From Nostoc sp. UHCC 0870 (GTDB lineage: Bacteria; Cyanobacteriota; Cyanobacteriia; Cyanobacteriales; Nostocaceae), in contig NZ_CP091913.1 of NCBI RefSeq assembly GCF_022063185.1, forward strand, positions 3,039,501-3,103,500: a stretch of DNA of 64,000 bases. Direction: 5' to 3'. The position numbers and the translations under genes are program-made. The stretch's first letter is position 1. Each line of letters starts with the position of its first letter. This document shows, in pieces, positions 1-8,404 of this stretch. The notes beneath the pieces are model-generated. The model worked only from the letters and a program-made list of their open reading frames with translations. It searched no databases and was not told the origin of the DNA.

Positions 1-1
1 C

Positions 2-571
2 TTGCAAGCTGTGGAGGAAAAATATAAAGCACAACTGCAAGCTAAAGATAATGAAATAGTCATCTATCGCCAAAAAAGTGCAGAGATGAAAGAGATTATT
101 GGTTTATTAGCAAATAAGCCAATTAATGTTCAAGTTGATAATAAAGTAGAAGCTAAAAACATGACTAACAGTAATGATTACAGCCGTAAATTTGAAAATA
201 GCGGTACTTTAAATAACAGTGGTCAAATTAATTTAGGTGAAATTAGCGGTACGGTGACAAATACTATTAATGCGTTACCATCTGCGTCTGAAACTGAAAA
301 GCCGGGAATTAAGGAATTATTGACGCAATTAAAAGCGGCGATTGAAGCGGAAAAAGATTTATCTGAGGAAGATAAGGCGGAAGCTTTAGAACAAGTGCAA
401 GCGTTAGCGGAAGCGGGTAAAAATCCCCAAGCTGAACTGCATCAGAAGGGGGCGAAAACTGCGATGAAGATTTTGAAAGGGACAATTACTGGTTTACCTG
501 CGACGGCTACATTAGTTGAGGCTGTTAGTAAATTGTTGCCGTTGATTTCTAAGTTTTTGGGCTTGGGTTGA
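2..571 (+). CDS. Coiled-coil protein of unknown function, 3' part
   Basis: The reading frame is open to the left edge, so the true start is probably outside the window; the TTG at position 2 is only the first usable codon. The visible 189 residues begin with a charged, Lys/Glu/Gln-rich helical stretch (about 1-45). A polar Asn/Ser/Gly-rich segment follows (about 55-90, ending GTVTNTINALP), then a second helical region, and a hydrophobic C-terminus (LLPLISKFLGLG) that could be membrane-associated. From memory, similar tails close several uncharacterised cyanobacterial proteins; I cannot assign a function. It is convergent with the next gene, and a strong hairpin lies at 630-652. It shows no link to the biosynthetic cluster. 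Confidence 0.7.
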   Translation: MQAVEEKYKAQLQAKDNEIVIYRQKSAEMKEIIGLLANKPINVQVDNKVEAKNMTNSNDYSRKFENSGTLNNSGQINLGEISGTVTNTINALPSASETEKPGIKELLTQLKAAIEAEKDLSEEDKAEALEQVQALAEAGKNPQAELHQKGAKTAMKILKGTITGLPATATLVEAVSKLLPLISKFLGLG

Positions 572-629
572 GTGTAACTCAATAGATAATTTGGTGATTT
601 TAGATGAATTAGAAGAACCTCTCCCCAAA

Positions 630-652
630 CCCCTCTCCGACGCGGAGAGGGG
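630..652. terminator. GC-rich hairpin between convergent genes
   Basis: A perfect 10-bp stem (CCCCTCTCCG / CGGAGAGGGG) with a 3-base loop is followed by CTTT on the plus strand. It lies between the stop of the plus-strand gene (571) and the stop of the convergent minus-strand gene (759), so it may terminate transcription. The T-run is short, and the sequence is also a variant of a GC-rich repeat found elsewhere in the window. Confidence 0.45.
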
Positions 653-677
653 CTTTAACCCACATTTCTCACACACA

Positions 678-740
678 GTAGGGGCGGGTTTACAGATATG
701 CTCGAATCATTCACGAATATTCCGCTCAACCCGCCCCTAC
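678..740. repeat. 63-bp MITE-like element with 13-bp terminal inverted repeats
   Basis: Perfect 13-bp inverted ends (GTAGGGGCGGGTT at 678-690 and AACCCGCCCCTAC at 728-740) flank a 37-bp core that can itself partly fold. This is typical of the small non-coding palindromic repeats of Nostocales. No transposase is present. A plus-strand open frame crossing it is an artefact. Confidence 0.7.
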
Positions 741-758
741 GGATTCTGTGTCTTAGAT

Positions 759-1175
759 TTAACCTTGGTGGCGTGGTGCGTTGAAGGCTTCCCAGCCGGC
801 TTTTAGTGCGTGTTGTAGACGGGTATTAAAGTCTACAACCTCTTTCATCATTAAGTGCCAGTTTCTTTCTGCTTCTTCTTGAAATACTACCCAGAAATAT
901 TCTAGGCGATCGCTCTCAATGATTTTTTCTTTTTCAATGGTTTCCCTTGCTTTGCGAACCGCTTTTAAGTAAGTCTCACGGGTGAGAGTTCCGGCTGATT
1001 CGGCTTCCGCTTGGGCGCGTCTCCTGAGTGCTTCAATTAGTGCTTTGGTTTCGCGCTTCAATTCATCAGATTCGCCAGCCATTTCGGTTTCTACAAGTTC
1101 GTCAGTTTGTGAGCTAATTTCTACTACTATTGTAGATTCAACGATTTCGACAGATTCGATGTTGTCATTATTCAT
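759..1175 (-). CDS. Small charged helical protein, function unknown
   Basis: A predicted 138-residue acidic protein. I place the start at the MNNDNIES methionine (1175) rather than the upstream ATG at 1205, because AAGGA lies about 10 bases before it and the upstream ten residues look like untranslated leader. The N-terminal 40 residues are acidic and Ser/Thr/Val-rich. The rest is strongly helical and charged, with runs such as RRRAQAEAE and RKARETIEKEK, and a Trp-containing C-terminal part. The general look is phasin-like or coiled-coil, but no family is recognised. It is convergent with the preceding gene and separated from it by repeats. Confidence 0.65.
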   Translation of the reverse strand: MNNDNIESVEIVESTIVVEISSQTDELVETEMAGESDELKRETKALIEALRRRAQAEAESAGTLTRETYLKAVRKARETIEKEKIIESDRLEYFWVVFQEEAERNWHLMMKEVVDFNTRLQHALKAGWEAFNAPRHQG

Positions 1176-1242
1176 GGTTGAAACATCCTTTGAGTCAAAA
1201 GTCAACAGTCATTATTCATTCACACTTACACCCCATTCCCTA

Positions 1243-2109
1243 CTACCTACTCCCGGCAATTTGTTGTTCTAATTTCAGCAATTGTTCAACTCGTGCTTCA
1301 GTAGCTGGGTGACTGGAGAACAAGTTACCAAGAAACTGTCCAGAGATGGGATTGATAATTAATAGTGGTTCAAAAGCGGGGTTAGCATCTAAAGGTAGTT
1401 GTCGTGCAGTGGCTTCTAATCTTTGTAATGCACGAGCTAAGGCGCGGGGATTACCTGTTAATCTAGCAGAACCTGCATCAGCAGAAAACTCTCTTGTGCG
1501 GGATATTGCTAACTGAATAATTGTGGCAGCTATGGGGGCTAGAACAACAGTTAATAATACTCCTAAAGGATTACCCCTTTCGTTATCTCGTCCACCTCCA
1601 CCACCAAACCATAAGCTATAACTCAGCATCTGCGCTAAGAAAGAAATTGCACCGGCAACGGTAGCAGCAACGGCTTGGGTTAAGGTGTCACGGTTAATAA
1701 TGTGAGTCAATTCATGAGCAATTACACCTTCTAGCTCATCCTCTGGCAAGATATTTAAAATACCTTCAGTCACAGCTACAGCCGCGTGTTCTGGATCTCT
1801 TCCTGTGGCGAAGGCATTAGCAGTTTGGCTGGGGATTATATAAACTCCTGGTGTGGGAATATTAGCACGTTGTGACAATCGCTCTACCATGCGATATAGT
1901 CCTGGTGCTTGGCTTTCACTTACAGGCTGGGCGCGGTAAACAGCTAGGGCAATTTTGTCTGATTGATACCAAGAAAATAAATTAGTGACTGCTGCTAATC
2001 CAATACCTATAATTACGCCGCTAGTACCACCAATTACCCAATAACTAATAGCAATTAATAAGCCACTGAGGGCAGCAAGTAAAGCAAGTGTTTTGAATTG
2101 ATTTCCCAT
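1243..2109 (-). CDS. htpX: M48-family zinc metalloprotease, HtpX-like
   Basis: Membrane-bound zinc endopeptidase of peptidase family M48B, which in bacteria degrades damaged or misassembled membrane proteins. The predicted 288 residues begin with two hydrophobic segments (about 8-24 and 28-45). The zinc site HELTH follows at 132-136, with a likely third ligand Glu in SRTREFSADAG (about 207). Two further hydrophobic stretches lie between (about 146-165 and 180-205). The start is the MGNQFKT methionine, because AGGAGA lies 7-8 bases upstream; the frame continues upstream but those 22 residues look non-coding. It is monocistronic and unrelated to the NRPS cluster. Length and topology fit HtpX homologues. 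Confidence 0.92.
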   Translation of the reverse strand: MGNQFKTLALLAALSGLLIAISYWVIGGTSGVIIGIGLAAVTNLFSWYQSDKIALAVYRAQPVSESQAPGLYRMVERLSQRANIPTPGVYIIPSQTANAFATGRDPEHAAVAVTEGILNILPEDELEGVIAHELTHIINRDTLTQAVAATVAGAISFLAQMLSYSLWFGGGGGRDNERGNPLGVLLTVVLAPIAATIIQLAISRTREFSADAGSARLTGNPRALARALQRLEATARQLPLDANPAFEPLLIINPISGQFLGNLFSSHPATEARVEQLLKLEQQIAGSR

Positions 2110-2169
2110 TTTTATGCTCTCCTGCTTATGCTGTCTTGATTTTTTACAAGAACATTGCTTGGTTATAGG

Positions 2170-2245
2170 GAGCATCCCAAAACGCAGAGGGGCGCGGAGG
2201 TTTTATTTGAGCCATCTGTGTTTTATTCAAAGAATTGGGATGCTC
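2170..2245. repeat. Element with 11-bp inverted ends carrying an STRR core
   Basis: GAGCATCCCAA (2170-2180) is matched by TTGGGATGCTC (2235-2245). Between them lies the AACGCAGAGGGGCGCGGAGG repeat that also occurs between genes of the cluster. It may be a composite of a MITE and an STRR. Confidence 0.55.
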
Positions 2246-2364
2246 TCAAGTTGTACTTTGATTGTATCTATCTCATCAGGGATTTATCAGGTAGAAATTG
2301 TGTCCCAATATAAGTACGGTTTTCACTATCAAATGGGAAATAGGTACAAGAACCCCACCCCCAA

Positions 2365-2390
2365 CCCCCTCCCCGCTTGCGGGGAGGGGG
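2365..2390. repeat. 12-bp perfect GC hairpin repeat
   Basis: CCCCCTCCCCGC and its exact complement are separated by two bases. This is the same GC-rich palindrome class that is found in frame in several synthetase genes. Confidence 0.6.
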
Positions 2391-2540
2391 CTATGATATA
2401 CTTCATGTGATTAGGAAATGCTATATGTTTTGGTATTTATTAATATTCATTTTTAGTTGTTTTTTTGCAGAATATTTTTTTTGCTTATTTAACAATTAAA
2501 TATTAAATAATTTTATCGTAAATTCAATGGTTTAAGACCC

Positions 2541-2589
2541 CTACGTCTACACGTAGTATCAGTTGAGTTGGGGTTTAAATCCCCGACTC
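2541..2589 (-). terminator. Possible hairpins downstream of the gene train
   Basis: Two inverted repeats follow the last gene of the train. One is a stem GAGTTGGGG / CCCCGACTC with one mismatch (2565-2589); the other is CTACGT / ACGTAG (2541-2556). No clear T-run follows on the minus strand, so a role as terminator is only suggested by position. Confidence 0.3.
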
Positions 2590-2600
2590 CAACTGTCTTT

Positions 2601-2633
2601 AATTTTGAATTTTGAATTTTGAATTTTGAATTG
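2601..2633. repeat. AATTTTG heptamer tandem repeat
   Basis: More than four tandem copies of AATTTTG end directly at the PKS1 stop codon. The same heptamer occurs in frame inside coding sequence at 39776-39815, 46611-46641 and 51573-51600. Confidence 0.85.
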
Positions 2634-5600
2634 TTAATGCTCTGCTAGCAATTGCTGTACTTGGCTAGAGGTCATTTGTTCAACTTGCTCTATTAGTGCT
2701 GTCAATGCTTCTGTATCATCAGTAATTGACGATTGATTTTCAATGATAATTTTGGCTATTCCAGCAACAGTGGGTGATTCAAATAAAAATTGTCGCATGG
2801 GTAATTCTACTTGAAATTCTTCCCGGAGTTGGGAAACTGCTTGAATTGCTAACAGGGAATGTCCTCCTAATTCAAAGAAGTTATCATTAACCCCAATAGG
2901 TGCGATTCCCAATAAATTCTCCATTACTTGGGTGACTCTGGTTTCAATTTCATTGCTGGGAGGAACGTAGGTAGCGGCAATTTGGGGACGGGCGTGGCTG
3001 GTTGTAGATGTATTATTTTCTGGTGGCTGGGATTGTTGGCGAGATTCTAAGTCTACGGGGGAAACGGTGATTTGTGCTGCTATAGGTTGGGCGAGAATGC
3101 GTTCTGTGACTTGCCAAACTTCTTGGGGAGTCATTGCCAAATCTATGAGGGCTGCACCTGTGGGAGTGGTGATTTCTGCTAAACTGACGGCATCCCAGTT
3201 GATACTAAGCCAAGGGGTGTGACTGTTTTGACTACGTTGTGAAGCGATCGCATCCATAAAGCAGTTTGCCCCCGCATACGCCGCAAATCCTATACCACCA
3301 ACGACAGCCGAGAGAGAAGATTGCAATAGGAAGAAGTCTAGGGGTTGATTTTGAAGTGCTGTTTCTAACGCCAGTAGACCGTGAATTTTGGTATGGAATT
3401 GTTTTTCACACTCTGGGATAGTGAGATTGCGAATTAGACAACTAGCGCGATCGCCCATTACGCCAGCATGAATCACACCGTTGATTTTACCAAATCGCGT
3501 GAGGGCTTGAGCGATCGCCTCTTCCACTTGGGTAATCTCTGCTAAGTCAACACTGGTAAATAAAAATTCACACCCTTGAGCCTGTAAACCTTGCAGTTGT
3601 TGAATACAATGGCTTACAGCGTCTTGACGACCATGGGTAGCCAGCCAATTATCCCATTCTTTTGGTTGCGGTAAATCTGAGCGTCCCAGAAACACTAATT
3701 TTGCATTTACTGTTGCTGTGAGGAACTTGGCATAAATTAACCCTAAACCTTCCACTAAATCCCCAGCAATCAGGTATGCACCCCCTGTAATTAGGGGTAA
3801 TTGGGTGGGTTCGGGGAGAGAAATTGGTTGAAATTCTTGTATCCAGCGAGTTTTCCCCCGATAAGCAACACCCCTCCCCAACCCTCCCCTTACTAAGGGG
3901 AGGGTGTCCGATAGGACGGGTGGGGTGGTGATTTCCCTAACTATTTGCTGGAAGTTAATGTCAGAAATGGACACATCAATATGTTGACAAGTCAAATTCG
4001 GGTATTCTTGGGAAATTACCTTTACTAAACCCAGAATCGTGGCATTATCAGGGTTAAGATTTTCATTGCCCAAAACATTCTGTACTTGCTGAGTCAGTAC
4101 ATAAATTAATAGGGTTGAGGAAGATAAAGCCTGAGTGAGCCAAAGTAAACTGTAAAAGCCCAGATTTTGCTGTTGTTGAAAATCTGTGCGCTCTTGGAGA
4201 GTCCAGGAATGTATAATTACATCAGGTAAATTGCCATCTGTTTGTAATTGTAACCACAGTGTTTTGTAGTCTTCAGGGTTATGAGGTGCAATTCTATAAT
4301 TATCACCTTCTTGAGTAAATCCCTCTCCCGGTTTGACAGTGACTACTTCCTGTCCCGTTTCCTGAAGATGTTGTACTAATTGTTCCCCAACATTCCCAGC
4401 ATGGCAAAATACCAAATATCGCTGTTTATTTAGCGTTGCAGCAGAACGCAACAGGGGTTTTTGTCTCCAAGAGGGCAAATAAAACCAATTTGAGATTTCT
4501 TCCTGCTTCTGGAGCGTTTTAGAGGTAGTAGAGGTAGTTTCTGGTAAGGTATCCCTTTCCACCCAATAGCGTTGACGTTCAAAGGGGTATGTTGGGAGGG
4601 GTAATCGTCGGCGTTGTTGTTCGGTGTAAAATTCTGACCAGTTCACAGTCACACCCCGCAGCCAAAGTTGTCCCAAAGTTTTGCAAATCAAAGCTATATC
4701 AGATTGGGTATCTTGGGGATGTCGTCCAGATGATAAAGTTAGGGGTGCGTTGGGAAACTGTCTAATAATGGTACTTAAAGTTTGACCAAAACCGACCTCT
4801 ACAAAAATCTGATTGGGTGTTTGTTGGAGTTGGGTAATTCCCTCAGCAAATAATACTGGTTGACGTAAATGGGTAGCCCAGTAATTGGGGTTTGTAGCTT
4901 GTTCTGGAGTTATCCAAGTTCCCGTAACGTTGGAAATGAAGGGAATTTGTGGCGGATGGAGGGGAATATTGTGTAATATTTGCGTTAAGGGAGCGATCGC
5001 TGTTTCCATCAAAGGCGAATGGAAAGCATGGGAAGTGTGTAACCGCCGATGAGCAATATTTTGATGTACTAAAAGTTTTTCTAGTAGAGTAATTGCTGCT
5101 TCCGTCCCCGATACGACGCATAACTGAGGTGCGTTATGGACAGCAATAACTAAATCATCTGTCAAAAACGGTTGCAGTTTCTCAGGCGCAAGGGAAACCG
5201 AAAGCATCACTCCCGATGGACATTGTTGCATCATTTTTCCGCGCTGTGCCACTATCGCCAAAGCATCAGCTAAGGTGAAAACACCCGCCAAAGTTGCAGC
5301 CACATATTCCCCGATGCTGTGACCAATCATAGCCTGTGGCTGGATACCATAAGATAACCAGAGTTTAGCTAGGGCGTACTCTACAACAAATAGAGCAGGT
5401 TGGGCGTAGGTGGTTTGGGTGATGGGGACTGGGGACTGGGGACTGGGTGAATTTTCGTTGTCCTGTTTAAAGAGGATGGAGCGCAAATCTAAGCCTAAAT
5501 GTGGTAGTAATAATTCACAGCAATGGTCAATTTCTTTGCGGAAAACTGGTTCGGTGTTGTAGAGTTCTTGTCCCATATTCACATATTGACTACCCTGTCC

Positions 5601-7307
5601 AGGAAACATAAATACTAGACTGGGTTCGCTGTTTTCTGGGGAATGACTCAAAAGCTGGGAAGTATTAACTCCTGTGAGTATTTCGATTGCTTGGGCGGAA
5701 GTTTGACAAACTAAGCAGCGACGATGAGTAAATGCTCTCCTACCGATTTGCAGAGTATAAGCCACATCTGCAAGGTCTAATTCTGGATGCTTTTGTAAAT
5801 GTGTAGCCAGATTAATTGTTGCTTGCTCAAGTGCTTTTTCACTTTTAGCCGAAAGTACCAACACTTGATAATCTCTCCCCTGCTCCCCTGCTCCCCTGCT
5901 CCCCTGCTTAAAAACAGGTGCTTCTTCTAAAATGGCATGAGCATTAGTTCCACCCATCCCAAAGGAACTAACTCCAGCCCTTCTGGGATATTCATGATTT
6001 GCCCAAGCTTTCAATTGAGTATTCACCAAAAATGGACTATTAACAAAATCAATTTGGGGATTCGCCATAGTAAAATTTAAACTAGGGGGAATTTGTTTGT
6101 ATTTGAGAGCAAGGGCAGTTTTAATTAAACCACTGATACCCGCAGCTGCATCCAAATGACCGATATTAGTTTTGACTGAACCAATAGCACAGAATTGTTT
6201 TTTATTAGTATGTGGTGAAAATGCCTTAGTCAAAGCCGCAATTTCAATAGGATCACCTAAAGTTGTTCCTGTTCCGTGGGTTTCAATATATTGAATTGTT
6301 TCTGGATTTATCTTGGCTTTTGCTAAAGCAGCAGTTATGGTCTTTGCTTGTCCGGTGACACTGGGTGCAGTTAAACCTACCTTTTGCGAACCATCATTAT
6401 TAATTGCCGTTGCTTTGATAATTGCATAAATATGGTCGCCGTCCTTAATAGCATCCCGTAGTCTTTTCAAAACAACAATTCCTACACCATTACCGAAGAC
6501 TGTACCTTTAGCATTGACATCAAAAGCCCGACAATAACCATCTGGAGAAAGTACACCATCCTCTTGATAAAAATAACCTGTTTTTTCCCCAGAACCGATA
6601 GACACACCGCCAGCTAGTGCCATATCGCATTCTTTATTTAATAAACTTTGACAAGCAATATGTACACTTACCAAAGAAGTAGAACAACCAGTTTGAACAC
6701 CACAACTCGCCCCTGTGAGATTCAATTTATAGGAGACGCGAGTAGGCATTAAACCCATAACATTGCTGATGACGACTTGAGTGCGATCGCTATTTTCTCG
6801 ATAATGGGAATTATTCGATAAATTCACCAAATAACTATTCAGTGCAGCCCCACCATACACAGCAATATTACCCGAATACTGCTCCGAATCATAGCCAGCA
6901 TTCTCTAAAGCTTCCCAAGCACATTCTAAAAACAATCGATGCTGAGGATCAAGAACTTCCGCTTCTCTAGGAGAATAGCCAAAAAACGCTGCATCAAACT
7001 CATCAATTCCCGCCAAACTAGCATAAGCCCGCACATAATTCTGTTTTTCTAAATCCTCCGCTTTTACCCCATTTGCTAATAACTCTTCATCACTTAAAAA
7101 CTCAATCGAGTTAACACCATTCTTCAAATTATCCCAAAAATCATCAACATTTCTAGCCCCCGGAAACCGCCCCGACATCCCAACAATAGCAACTTCCTCA
7201 GACCTTTCTAATTCCACCGCTTCTAACTTAATCCGAGCCTCCTTAAGTGCCGCCAAAATACGCTCAGATGCAGGGTAATTTTTAATATCATCAATAGAAT
7301 AATTCAT
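2634..7307 (-). CDS. Type I polyketide synthase module KS-AT-KR-ACP (PKS1)
   Basis: One-module PKS, 1557 residues from the MNYSIDD start, chosen because GGGGAG lies 8 bases upstream; the 20 upstream in-frame residues come from a repeat. Order: N-terminal helix (about 1-38); KS (about 39-455) with Cys208 in GVQTGCSTS and the THGTGT and GHLDAAAG histidines; AT (about 565-870) with Ser664 in GHSIGE and the malonyl-type HAFH at 760-763; KR with its structural half (about 945-1400); ACP with Ser1484 in GGHSL. The KR keeps its Lys, Ser, Tyr1344 and Asn but reads GDLVEGLG (1182-1189) where GGxGxxG is expected, so reduction may be impaired. There is no loading domain or thioesterase. It is last in the train, yet its C-terminal tail resembles that of PKS2, which hands over to an NRPS, so I infer that PKS1 feeds gene A and acts first. 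Repeats lie in frame at three linkers. Confidence 0.93.
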   Translation of the reverse strand: MNYSIDDIKNYPASERILAALKEARIKLEAVELERSEEVAIVGMSGRFPGARNVDDFWDNLKNGVNSIEFLSDEELLANGVKAEDLEKQNYVRAYASLAGIDEFDAAFFGYSPREAEVLDPQHRLFLECAWEALENAGYDSEQYSGNIAVYGGAALNSYLVNLSNNSHYRENSDRTQVVISNVMGLMPTRVSYKLNLTGASCGVQTGCSTSLVSVHIACQSLLNKECDMALAGGVSIGSGEKTGYFYQEDGVLSPDGYCRAFDVNAKGTVFGNGVGIVVLKRLRDAIKDGDHIYAIIKATAINNDGSQKVGLTAPSVTGQAKTITAALAKAKINPETIQYIETHGTGTTLGDPIEIAALTKAFSPHTNKKQFCAIGSVKTNIGHLDAAAGISGLIKTALALKYKQIPPSLNFTMANPQIDFVNSPFLVNTQLKAWANHEYPRRAGVSSFGMGGTNAHAILEEAPVFKQGSRGAGEQGRDYQVLVLSAKSEKALEQATINLATHLQKHPELDLADVAYTLQIGRRAFTHRRCLVCQTSAQAIEILTGVNTSQLLSHSPENSEPSLVFMFPGQGSQYVNMGQELYNTEPVFRKEIDHCCELLLPHLGLDLRSILFKQDNENSPSPQSPVPITQTTYAQPALFVVEYALAKLWLSYGIQPQAMIGHSIGEYVAATLAGVFTLADALAIVAQRGKMMQQCPSGVMLSVSLAPEKLQPFLTDDLVIAVHNAPQLCVVSGTEAAITLLEKLLVHQNIAHRRLHTSHAFHSPLMETAIAPLTQILHNIPLHPPQIPFISNVTGTWITPEQATNPNYWATHLRQPVLFAEGITQLQQTPNQIFVEVGFGQTLSTIIRQFPNAPLTLSSGRHPQDTQSDIALICKTLGQLWLRGVTVNWSEFYTEQQRRRLPLPTYPFERQRYWVERDTLPETTSTTSKTLQKQEEISNWFYLPSWRQKPLLRSAATLNKQRYLVFCHAGNVGEQLVQHLQETGQEVVTVKPGEGFTQEGDNYRIAPHNPEDYKTLWLQLQTDGNLPDVIIHSWTLQERTDFQQQQNLGFYSLLWLTQALSSSTLLIYVLTQQVQNVLGNENLNPDNATILGLVKVISQEYPNLTCQHIDVSISDINFQQIVREITTPPVLSDTLPLVRGGLGRGVAYRGKTRWIQEFQPISLPEPTQLPLITGGAYLIAGDLVEGLGLIYAKFLTATVNAKLVFLGRSDLPQPKEWDNWLATHGRQDAVSHCIQQLQGLQAQGCEFLFTSVDLAEITQVEEAIAQALTRFGKINGVIHAGVMGDRASCLIRNLTIPECEKQFHTKIHGLLALETALQNQPLDFFLLQSSLSAVVGGIGFAAYAGANCFMDAIASQRSQNSHTPWLSINWDAVSLAEITTPTGAALIDLAMTPQEVWQVTERILAQPIAAQITVSPVDLESRQQSQPPENNTSTTSHARPQIAATYVPPSNEIETRVTQVMENLLGIAPIGVNDNFFELGGHSLLAIQAVSQLREEFQVELPMRQFLFESPTVAGIAKIIIENQSSITDDTEALTALIEQVEQMTSSQVQQLLAEH
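3869..3928. repeat. GC-rich palindromic repeat in frame in the PKS1 KR
   Basis: A hairpin CCCTCCCCTTA / TAAGGGGAGGG with flanking GTCCGATAGGACGGGTGGGG encodes the residues around PLVRGGLGRG, between the two halves of the KR. PKS2 carries a different palindrome at the same protein position (37828-37858). Confidence 0.8.
5422..5448. repeat. GGGGACT tandem repeat in the PKS1 AT
   Basis: Tandem GGGGACTG units encode the PSPQSPVP segment, an extra loop between the AT motifs GQGSQ and GHSIGE. A related array occurs in the post-AT linker of PKS2 (38443-38480). Confidence 0.7.
5876..5908. repeat. CTCCCCTG tandem repeat in the KS-AT linker
   Basis: Four copies of an 8-bp unit encode KQGSRGAGEQGRD directly after the KS motif ILEEAP. 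PKS2 has an unrelated AATTTTG array at the equivalent place (39776-39815). The same 8-bp unit occurs in gene H (14665-14704). Confidence 0.85.
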
Positions 7308-7330
7308 AATCTTTCTCCCCTTAAAAATCT

Positions 7331-7909
7331 CTAATACTTTGCGCCTTTGCGCCTTTGCGCGAAACAATCTTCCAAATTCTCAGGATTAATAAACTGACAA
7401 CGACTACGAGCAAAAGCATCTAAAACATCAACAGCACAACTACGCTCAAATCTTAAACTACCAGCCTCCTCCCCACCGAACTTTTGACAAACTGCTCGAT
7501 GAGACTTAGCCAGATAAAGATAAGCATCAACAAACGCTTGATGTTCAGCCTTTAATTCTGTTGGTAAATTAGCAAAATGAGGTCGTAACTGTTTCCAAAC
7601 TTTAATCAAAACTGAATGTTCCCAAGACATCAACCCACTAAAATCATGAGATTTAACATGAGGAGGCATCATCGAAGGACGAATTTCTGCTTCATATAAT
7701 TCTGGACTTAAGCTACCTGCTAATTCCATTGATGCACCAGAAGCTAACATTAATTTTGTAGCTGTTTTTAACTCTGTTCGTGCTTGTTGTAAATTTCCAT
7801 CTATTAATTCTAAATCAAAGCGACGCAAACAAATAATTAATCCTTGAATATTGATAAAAAATGCCCAATGGAAACCTTGCCAAATTTCCTGGGGTGTGAG
7901 TTTTAACAT
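7331..7909 (-). CDS. Unknown helical protein between aminotransferase and PKS1
   Basis: A predicted 192-residue, mostly helical protein with scattered His, Glu and Asp residues (for example PHVKSHDFSGLMSWEHS at about 104-120 and EHQAFVDAYLY). I do not recognise the family; the acidic/His pattern would suit a metal-binding helical bundle, but that is only an impression. Its ATG overlaps the stop of the upstream gene by 7 bases (ATGTTAA), implying translational coupling. The last residues (CFAQRRKGAK) are encoded by a tandem repeat that carries the reading frame to its stop. The PKS1 start codon follows 24 bases after the stop. Location argues for a role in starter formation or tailoring. Confidence 0.75.
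   Translation of the reverse strand: MLKLTPQEIWQGFHWAFFINIQGLIICLRRFDLELIDGNLQQARTELKTATKLMLASGASMELAGSLSPELYEAEIRPSMMPPHVKSHDFSGLMSWEHSVLIKVWKQLRPHFANLPTELKAEHQAFVDAYLYLAKSHRAVCQKFGGEEAGSLRFERSCAVDVLDAFARSRCQFINPENLEDCFAQRRKGAKY
7338..7365. repeat. TTTGCGCC heptad/octad repeat (STRR) at a gene end
   Basis: Tandem TTTGCGCC units ending in GCGAAAC supply the C-terminal codons of the 192-residue protein and lie in the PKS1 leader. The same unit is in frame inside gene F (25431-25466). Confidence 0.85.
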
Positions 7910-8352
7910 GACTCTAAGTTAAGTTGAAATACTCTGTCTAAAAGATAGACATAATTTTTAAAGCCTTCTCTTTGTAGTTCAATTTGAGTAATATCTAGAA
8001 TTAAATTGTCTTGTTGGAGATACAAGAAGGTTTGACAAGCTGATAATAAACCTTTGACTAAGCACAATTCTGGTTCATTGCTTTGGACGTGTTGGACATG
8101 AAAGTAGGTGTCAAAGTCTTCTATTTTCCAGTATTTTAATGTTGTTTTTGTGGAGATGGTTTCTAGGGGGAACACATCATATATTTCTATTTCAGCTATT
8201 GCGGTTTCAATTGTGTTTATGGCTGGTTCAATATCGGTTTGGGTTAATGCTGTTAATAGTTCTGTGAGGATTTTTTTGAGCTTAATTTGGGTAGGTGGGG
8301 TTAGCTGTTGTTTGATGGGGAGTTCTGCGGGGTTTAAGAGTTCTAGGAGCAT
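7903..8352 (-). CDS. Unknown 149-residue protein of the cluster
   Basis: Small acidic protein, 149 residues. The N-terminal half is Leu/Thr/Ile-rich and probably helical (LKKILTELLTALTQTDIEP, then IETAIAEIEIYDVFP). The C-terminal half has a VQHVQSNEPELCLVKGLL segment and ends with a YVYLLDRVFQLNLESC tail. No signal peptide, membrane segment or known motif is seen. It overlaps the following gene by 7 bases and is preceded by a 40-bp repeat array. Because it is embedded between tailoring enzymes and PKS1 in a co-directional train, it is likely part of the pathway, but its function is unknown to me. Confidence 0.7.
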   Translation of the reverse strand: MLLELLNPAELPIKQQLTPPTQIKLKKILTELLTALTQTDIEPAINTIETAIAEIEIYDVFPLETISTKTTLKYWKIEDFDTYFHVQHVQSNEPELCLVKGLLSACQTFLYLQQDNLILDITQIELQREGFKNYVYLLDRVFQLNLESC

Positions 8353-8360
8353 ATTTTGTT

Positions 8361-8400
8361 AACGCAGAGGGGCGCGGAGGGAAACGCGGAGGTGCGCGGA
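8361..8400. repeat. ACGCAGAGGGGCGCGGAGG array (STRR) between genes
   Basis: Tandem, slightly diverged copies of AACGCAGAGGGGCGCGGAGG fill the gap between the two small genes. Similar arrays occupy most other gene junctions in the window. Confidence 0.85.
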
Positions 8401-8404
8401 GATT

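Larger units (their letters stand above)
2110..2633. other. Repeat-rich intergenic region
   Basis: About 520 bases without a convincing gene lie between the HtpX start and the PKS1 stop. The region holds the HtpX leader, an 11-bp inverted-repeat element (2170-2245), a perfect 12-bp GC hairpin (2365-2390), an AT-rich stretch (about 2410-2520), two small hairpins (2541-2589) and a heptamer tandem repeat (2601-2633). No tRNA or conserved RNA was recognised. Confidence 0.7.

Noticed and set aside
591-806. Plus-strand open frame of 71 codons after the first gene
   Set aside because: It runs through a GC hairpin and a MITE-like repeat and overlaps the end of the minus-strand gene; the translation is not protein-like.
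2114-2410. Plus-strand open frame upstream of the HtpX gene
   Set aside because: It covers the HtpX leader, an STRR and a GC palindrome; there is no ribosome-binding site or plausible protein composition.
2634-7307. PKS1 as the last elongation step before release
   Set aside because: Gene I already contains a release reductase, PKS1 has no thioesterase, and its tail resembles that of PKS2, which donates to an NRPS.
7308-7367. N-terminal extension of PKS1 (20 residues)
   Set aside because: It is repeat-derived (FRAKAQRRK), and a good ribosome-binding site precedes the MNYSIDD start.
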